From positions 1-18,525 of the forward strand of contig JBAWVR010000012.1 in the NCBI GenBank assembly GCA_037147155.1: 18,525 nt of DNA, read 5' to 3'. How positions within the stretch are numbered: position 1 is the first letter of the stretch; every line of letters starts with the position of its first letter. Shown piece after piece: positions 15,506-18,525 of this stretch. The position numbers and the translations under genes were made by a program. The DNA comes from JBAWVR01 sp037147155. Its GTDB lineage: Bacteria; Patescibacteriota; Minisyncoccia; Phycocordibacterales; GWA1-40-21. The notes beneath the pieces are model-generated. The model made no database searches and was not told where the DNA came from. It was given only the letters and a program-made list of their open reading frames with translations.

Positions 15506-15539
15506 GTTCGTCCGAACAATTTTTAATAAAAAAATTGTT
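15506..15539 (+). promoter_or_regulatory. Overlapping hairpins between rplJ and rplL
   Basis: GTTCG/CGAAC (15506-15517) and AACAATTTTT/AAAAATTGTT (15515-15539) share the bases AAC. Only one can form fully at a time. The second has a T-rich exit but an A/T-only stem. It may attenuate or process the rplJ-rplL mRNA. Confidence 0.5.
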
Positions 15540-15593
15540 TTAGGAAGAAGACTGCCTAGTCACTATTACTCAGAAAAATCGACTTTTCTTAAA

Positions 15594-15657
15594 GTCGTCC
15601 CCGCGTAGGCGGGGATCCAGTCAAATAAGATGGATTCCCGTTTTCACGGGAATGACA
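15594..15657. mobile_element. REP/MITE-like inverted repeat between rplJ and rplL
   Basis: A 26-base left arm (GTCGTCCCCGCG...GCGGGGATCCA) and right arm (TGGATTCCCG...CGGGAATGACA) flank 11 bases. Each arm folds into its own small hairpin. The pattern matches the widespread GTCATTCCCGCG/GCGGGAATCCA palindromic repeats of bacterial genomes, often linked to REP-associated transposases. No transposase gene is in this window. Confidence 0.8.
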
Positions 15658-15699
15658 GAAGGGGAATGATCGCAATTACTAAAATAAATATAAAATATT

Positions 15700-16092
15700 A
15701 TGGAAGAAACAAAAGTTGAGGTTCCAGCAAAGTTTAAGACTATTGTTGAAGCTATCGAAACCATGTCAGTTATCGACTTAAACGAGTTGGTGAAATTGTT
15801 AGAAGCTAAGTTCGGTGTATCTGCTTCAGCTGTTGCTGTTGCTGGTCCAGCCGCTGGTCCTGCTGCCGCTGCGGAAGAGAAGAACTCATTCAAAGTTGAG
15901 CTCGCTGACGCTGGTGCATCAAAGATTAGCGTTATCAAAGTAGTTAAGGAAGCTTTGGGTCTTGGTTTGAAAGAAGCTAAGGACTTGGTAGATGCTGCTC
16001 CTTCAGTTTTGAAGGAAGAAATGCCAAAGGCTGATGCTGAAAAATTGAAGAAAGACATCGAAGCTGCTGGTGGTAAGGTGAATCTAAAATAA
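15700..16092 (+). CDS. rplL: 50S ribosomal protein L7/L12 (bL12)
   Basis: A 130-residue L7/L12. The N-terminal dimerisation domain (about 1-40, MSVIDLNELVKLLEAKFGV) is followed by an Ala/Gly/Pro hinge (AVAVAGPAAGPAAAAEE). The C-terminal factor-binding domain follows (about 62-130), with KISVIKVVKEALGLGLKEAK and AGGKVNLK at the end. The ATG follows ATAAATATAAAATATT without SD. It is separated from rplJ by paired hairpins and a REP-like insertion. The last bases of the gene are duplicated 223 bases downstream. Confidence 0.97.
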   Translation: MEETKVEVPAKFKTIVEAIETMSVIDLNELVKLLEAKFGVSASAVAVAGPAAGPAAAAEEKNSFKVELADAGASKISVIKVVKEALGLGLKEAKDLVDAAPSVLKEEMPKADAEKLKKDIEAAGGKVNLK

Positions 16093-16095
16093 TAA
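16077..16095 (+). repeat. Direct repeat A: 3' end of rplL
   Basis: GGTGAATCTAAAATAATAA covers the last codons and stop of rplL. It is identical to 16300-16318. Confidence 0.9.
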
Positions 16096-16098
16096 AAT

Positions 16099-16118
16099 GG
16101 GCTCGAAAGAGCCCTTTT
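16099..16118 (+). terminator. Intrinsic terminator after rplL
   Basis: GGGCTC, loop GAAA, GAGCCC, then TTTTAT. It lies inside the segment bounded by the 19-base direct repeats. Confidence 0.88.
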
Positions 16119-16299
16119 ATTATTTTGAGGAATCCCGTCCCAACCCAGGCCGAGGGCGTGTGCGAACCCGATACAAAATCTCGAAGACTCGCTTTGTCAC
16201 GGGCAAGTAGCACAAAATACTGTTTCATTCGCGGGCGACGTGCCCGTAAAACTTCCTAGTTTTTTCGGGAGACCGAGGCCGTATGACCTTTGGGACTGG

Positions 16300-16318
16300 G
16301 GTGAATCTAAAATAATAA
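16300..16318 (+). repeat. Direct repeat B: copy of the rplL 3' end
   Basis: A 19-base exact copy of 16077-16095, 223 bases downstream, outside any gene. The gene-free stretch 16093-16435 thus holds the rplL terminator, a 223-base duplicated or inserted segment and a cluster of GC-rich hairpins. Confidence 0.9.
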
Positions 16319-16351
16319 CCATTCTGGTTTGGAAAGACCGCACGAGAAATC

Positions 16352-16391
16352 GGGCGGTTTTTCTTTTGTTAGACCAAAAGAAAAACCGCCC
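16352..16391. terminator. 17-bp-stem bidirectional hairpin (plus-strand terminator)
   Basis: GGGCGGTTTTTCTTTTG, loop TTAGAC, then the perfect complement. The left arm can also pair with ACCGC at about 16337-16341, which would give a plus-strand terminator with a T5 exit. Confidence 0.7.
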
Positions 16392-16416
16392 AGAGCACGT
16401 GGCTTCAGGCGGTTTT
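16376..16416 (-). terminator. Terminator of the minus-strand 16436 gene
   Basis: On the minus strand AAAACCGCC pairs with GGGCGGTTTTT and exits into TTTTTCTTTTGG. It shares the 16381-16391 arm with the 16352 hairpin, so only one of the two can form. Confidence 0.8.
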
Positions 16417-16435
16417 GGGAAGGAGAGTGGCAATC

Positions 16436-16717
16436 TCAGTAGAAGATCATCGTCACAATTTTGTCTGTGGTCCGTTCCTTGAGGATACGGGCGCCACTTA
16501 CTGTGTGACTGTAGATACCAGCCAAGCTTTCTGCTAGGCGCAGTGGATCAGTCGGTGGAACCGGTGATGGTTGTTGAACACCGTTCTCAGATGGTTGAGC
16601 TGTGAGGGCTACACGGACAGGCTTCTCACGCCAGAATTCGACAGTCATCGTTTCGAGATTGAAAACCATGATGTCATTGGGCTGAATACCGGTCGGTTTC
16701 ATTCCTTCGTAGAGCAT
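16436..16717 (-). CDS. Hypothetical protein (93 aa)
   Basis: A 93-residue soluble protein with a beta-like start (NDIMVFNLETMTVEFW), a proline-rich middle (PSENGVQQPSPVPPTDP, about 43-58) and a short C-terminal domain. No family is recognised and no signal peptide is seen. The ATG at 16717 is preceded by AAGGAG six bases away and a TTGACA/TAATCT promoter at 16768-16795. It converges with rplL, and a shared terminator cluster lies between them. It is another SD-led cassette gene. Confidence 0.65.
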   Translation of the reverse strand: MLYEGMKPTGIQPNDIMVFNLETMTVEFWREKPVRVALTAQPSENGVQQPSPVPPTDPLRLAESLAGIYSHTVSGARILKERTTDKIVTMIFY

Positions 16718-16767
16718 ATTTTGCTCCTTTCCTTTATGTTGTTAGTGAATGAACAATTACAGAAATA

Positions 16768-16795
16768 AGATTACATTGTTTTATTGCTTTGTCAA
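16768..16795 (-). promoter_or_regulatory. Sigma70-type promoter for the 16436 gene
   Basis: Minus-strand TTGACA, 16 bases, TAATCT. It is divergent from the extended -10 at 16821. Confidence 0.75.
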
Positions 16796-16820
16796 TGTAT
16801 TCCTTTTCGTTTCTCCGACG

Positions 16821-16829
16821 TGCTATAAT
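16821..16829 (+). promoter_or_regulatory. Extended -10 for the 16858 gene
   Basis: TGCTATAAT lies 28 bases before the ATG. The leader would be about 22 nt, A/T-rich and without SD. No clear -35 is present. Confidence 0.7.
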
Positions 16830-16857
16830 TCTTCATCATTAGATAATTTAAAAAAAT

Positions 16858-17493
16858 ATGGAAATACTAGCAATGCTTTTGGGTGGAGTCTCTCGGGTGA
16901 AAATGATGCGCCTATTTCTCTTTAATAATACCGGGGTGTTTACCCTGACTGATTTAAATGAACGCCTTAAAATCAAACCAGCTGAAGCTAAAAAAGAGCT
17001 AGCACAATTGGAGAAGATGGGTTTAATTAAGGGTAAATCTGTCGTGAAGGTAATTGAAAAAAAGAAGGGTAAAAAAATTGTATCTTTAAAAAAGAAGGAA
17101 ATTGGTTTTAGTCTCAGCGACGAGTTTGCTTATTTATCATCTTTAAAAAACCTTTTGACTGGTACACAGTTATACACCAATGAGGAGATTGTTAAGAGAC
17201 TGGCCAATGTTGGCAAACTCAAGATGATAATTATTTCTGGAGTGTTTACTCAAGATTTTTCTAGTCGCGTCGACCTCTTTGTGGTAGGTGATCACCTAAA
17301 GAAAAATGTTTTGGAGAAGGTGATAAAAACTATGGAAGCTGAGATTGGTCGTGAATTATCCTATACCTATTTTGAGACAGCCGACTTCCTGTACCGTACT
17401 GATGTTTGTGATAAGTTGGTTTACGATGTTTTGGATTTTCCGCATGAGACTATTCTGGACAAGTTGGGCGAGCAAAAATTTAGGAGCAAATAG
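16858..17493 (+). CDS. Winged-helix protein with nucleotidyltransferase-like domain
   Basis: A 211-residue protein. Residues 1-75 form a winged helix-turn-helix (KMMRLFLFNNTGVFTLTDLN, then AEAKKELAQLEKMGLIKGKS). After a linker, residues 115-185 resemble a minimal nucleotidyltransferase fold (MIIISGVF...SSRVDLFVVGD). The Gly-Ser pair that normally opens the active site is G-V here, and the acidic motif keeps a single Asp, so catalysis is doubtful. A regulatory role is more likely, but the target is unknown. It is alone between a divergent promoter region and a terminator at 17501. Confidence 0.7.
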   Translation: MEILAMLLGGVSRVKMMRLFLFNNTGVFTLTDLNERLKIKPAEAKKELAQLEKMGLIKGKSVVKVIEKKKGKKIVSLKKKEIGFSLSDEFAYLSSLKNLLTGTQLYTNEEIVKRLANVGKLKMIIISGVFTQDFSSRVDLFVVGDHLKKNVLEKVIKTMEAEIGRELSYTYFETADFLYRTDVCDKLVYDVLDFPHETILDKLGEQKFRSK

Positions 17494-17500
17494 TATAGGC

Positions 17501-17542
17501 AGAAAGCCCTAGTTTCGCTTTGCGAAACTGGGGCTTTCTTTG
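17501..17542 (+). terminator. Intrinsic terminator after the 16858 gene
   Basis: AGAAAGCCCTAGTTTCGC pairs with GCGAAACTGGGGCTTTCT (one G-U, slight offset), then TTTGCC. Confidence 0.88.
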
Positions 17543-17564
17543 CCTTTTGCGTTTCCTTATAAAA

Positions 17565-17573
17565 TGATATAAT
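17565..17573 (+). promoter_or_regulatory. Extended -10 upstream of the 17668 gene
   Basis: TGATATAAT is followed six bases later by an ATG (17580), the same spacing as at the leaderless genes. The annotated gene, however, starts 88 bases further on. Confidence 0.7.
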
Positions 17574-17579
17574 TAACCC

Positions 17580-17627
17580 ATGGTTGTTGTTTGTCGGCGG
17601 CAACCGCATTTTAACAAAGTTTATTAA
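17580..17627 (+). other. Possible leaderless short upstream ORF (15 aa)
   Basis: ATG at the predicted transcript start opens a 15-codon reading frame (MVVVCRRQPHFNKVY) ending in TAA. It is out of frame with the 17668 gene. The same bases form an 8-bp hairpin with two G-U pairs (GGTTGTTG/CGGCAACC, 17582-17605), so they could equally be a structured leader. Confidence 0.35.
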
Positions 17628-17667
17628 TCGGTCGTTCACGAAGGTGAATTACCAAATTTAAAATTAA

Positions 17668-18354
17668 ATGTTGATTACTACTTGGGGTAACGTTATGGCT
17701 GCTTCATTAAAAGGTATGTGGCTTGCCGTTGCTTCTTATCTACCATCTCTCGTCTTTGCTATCGTTGTCTTCATCCTCGGATGGGTCATCGCTGCTATGA
17801 TTGAGAAGTTTGTTGCTAAGTTGATCACACTCACCAGAGTTGATTCTATTTTGGCTACAACTGGTCTAAAAGAATTGTTGGCTAAGGCTGGTGTTGAATT
17901 GAACTCTGGCGCTTTTGTCGGAGCTCTTATCAAGTGGTTCTTGGTCATCGTCTTCTTGGTTGCTTCATTTGATATCTTGGGTCTCTCTCAGGTCAACGAA
18001 TTCTTGCGTGGCGTCGTCTTGTCATATTTGCCAAACGTTATCGCTGCAGTTTTGATTCTCTTGGCTTCAGCTATTGTGGCTGAGTTTTTGAAGAAAGTGG
18101 TCATTGGAAGTGCAAAGGCTGCTGGTGTAGCTAAATCAGCTTTCTTGGGTAGCGTTACCAAGTGGGCAATTTGGATTTTTGCCATTTTGACTGCTTTGAC
18201 TCAACTCGGAATCGCTGTCTCTATTATTCAGACCGTGTTCATCGGAGTAGTAGCCGCTTTGGCTCTTGCTATCGGTCTATCATTTGGTTTGGGTGGTCGT
18301 GATGCCGCCGCTCGTGCGATTGAAAAAATGCGCGATGAAGTTTCAGATAGATAA
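17668..18354 (+). CDS. TM-helix repeat membrane protein (MscS-related)
   Basis: A 228-residue protein with about five or six membrane segments (roughly 18-42, 82-105, 115-145, 160-180 and 185-210). It matches the conserved TM-helix repeat family: paired motifs LPSLVFAIVVFILGWVIA and LPNVIAAVLILLASAIVAEF. It ends with ALALAIGLSFGLGGRDAAAR, the pore-helix-like motif shared with MscS channels. The soluble MscS beta domain is missing, so gating like a full MscS is not shown. Start ATG at 17668 has no SD; a purine-rich AAGGTGA lies 22 bases upstream. It is a single-gene unit. Confidence 0.85.
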   Translation: MLITTWGNVMAASLKGMWLAVASYLPSLVFAIVVFILGWVIAAMIEKFVAKLITLTRVDSILATTGLKELLAKAGVELNSGAFVGALIKWFLVIVFLVASFDILGLSQVNEFLRGVVLSYLPNVIAAVLILLASAIVAEFLKKVVIGSAKAAGVAKSAFLGSVTKWAIWIFAILTALTQLGIAVSIIQTVFIGVVAALALAIGLSFGLGGRDAAARAIEKMRDEVSDR

Positions 18355-18370
18355 TATTTGAAAAACTCAT

Positions 18371-18409
18371 AAAAACACCCGCAATTCACAAGATTGCGGG
18401 TGTTTTTTG
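18371..18409 (+). terminator. Intrinsic terminator after the 17668 gene
   Basis: A 15-bp perfect stem (AAAAACACCCGCAAT), 7-base loop and T6. The rest of the window (18410-18525) is A/T-rich, with TATAAT at about 18457 and a TTGACT near the end that may begin the next promoter. No gene is supported there. Confidence 0.92.
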
Positions 18410-18525
18410 TTGCTCTTTTTTTACCTTTTATTTTCCACACATTCCCAAAAAGCCTTATATAATATGGCTATTTTCCAAGGATATAAAACTGAATATATAA
18501 AGCCTTAAAATGTCTTGACTTATTT

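Noticed and set aside
15977..16228. Minus-strand reading frame of 83 codons across the rplL end
   Set aside because: It runs antisense through the end of rplL and the duplicated segment, with no SD, promoter or recognisable protein.
18462..18506. Short ORF after TATAAT near the window end
   Set aside because: The ATG directly abuts the -10-like hexamer, too close for a leaderless start, and the 14-codon frame has no support.

Overview
The window looks like part of a small, AT-rich genome of a Candidate Phyla Radiation (Patescibacteria, Parcubacteria-like) bacterium. The evidence is the gene content. The spc-type ribosomal block runs rpsN-rpsH-rplF-rplR-rpsE-rplO-secY, with only 5 bases between rpsE and rplO, so rpmD (L30) is absent. 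Loss of L30 is a known CPR trait. Most housekeeping genes have AT-rich starts without a Shine-Dalgarno (SD) sequence, and many genes are small and unrecognisable. The lineage is inferred from these features and was not tested with a marker search.

Layout: 1-3500 holds a short minus-strand gene of unknown function, two membrane proteins (a four-helix protein and a DUF1189-like protein) and an ABC-F ribosome-associated ATPase. 3500-5031 holds a two-gene unit of exported proteins. 5050-5449 is a structured gene-free stretch with a terminator, a 43-bp palindrome, the first copy of a ~140-bp imperfect-palindrome element, a consensus promoter and a hairpin leader. 5450-9400 is the ribosomal protein/SecY operon, followed immediately by the second copy of the element and a 21-bp-stem hairpin. 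9703-14619 alternates housekeeping genes (a P1B-like P-type ATPase and rsmE) with small genes of unknown function. 14711-16118 is the L10-L7/L12 operon with an L10-type leader, the third copy of the element and a REP/MITE-like insertion between rplJ and rplL. 16119-18410 has a duplicated rplL 3' end, a minus-strand gene of unknown function, an HTH/nucleotidyltransferase-like protein and a TM-helix (MscS-related) membrane protein.

Two points stand out. First, three copies of a covarying, long-stemmed element (5185-5324, 9401-9539, 14843-14972) lie in the sense orientation beside ribosomal protein genes. I do not recognise it as any named RNA or mobile element. Second, the genes fall into two expression classes. 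Housekeeping genes mostly have an extended -10 (TGNTATAAT) and start either 6-7 bases after it, which predicts leaderless mRNAs, or after short leaders without SD. The small genes of unknown function instead have canonical -35/-10 promoters, most with readable leaders of about 40-100 nt, clear SD sites and usually their own GC-rich terminator, so they behave as self-contained cassettes between the core genes.

The ribosomal genes, ABC-F protein, RsmE and SecY serve translation and export. The P-type ATPase and membrane proteins serve the envelope. Several small cassettes encode exported or membrane-anchored proteins, which would suit a surface role in a host-dependent cell, but this is inference.
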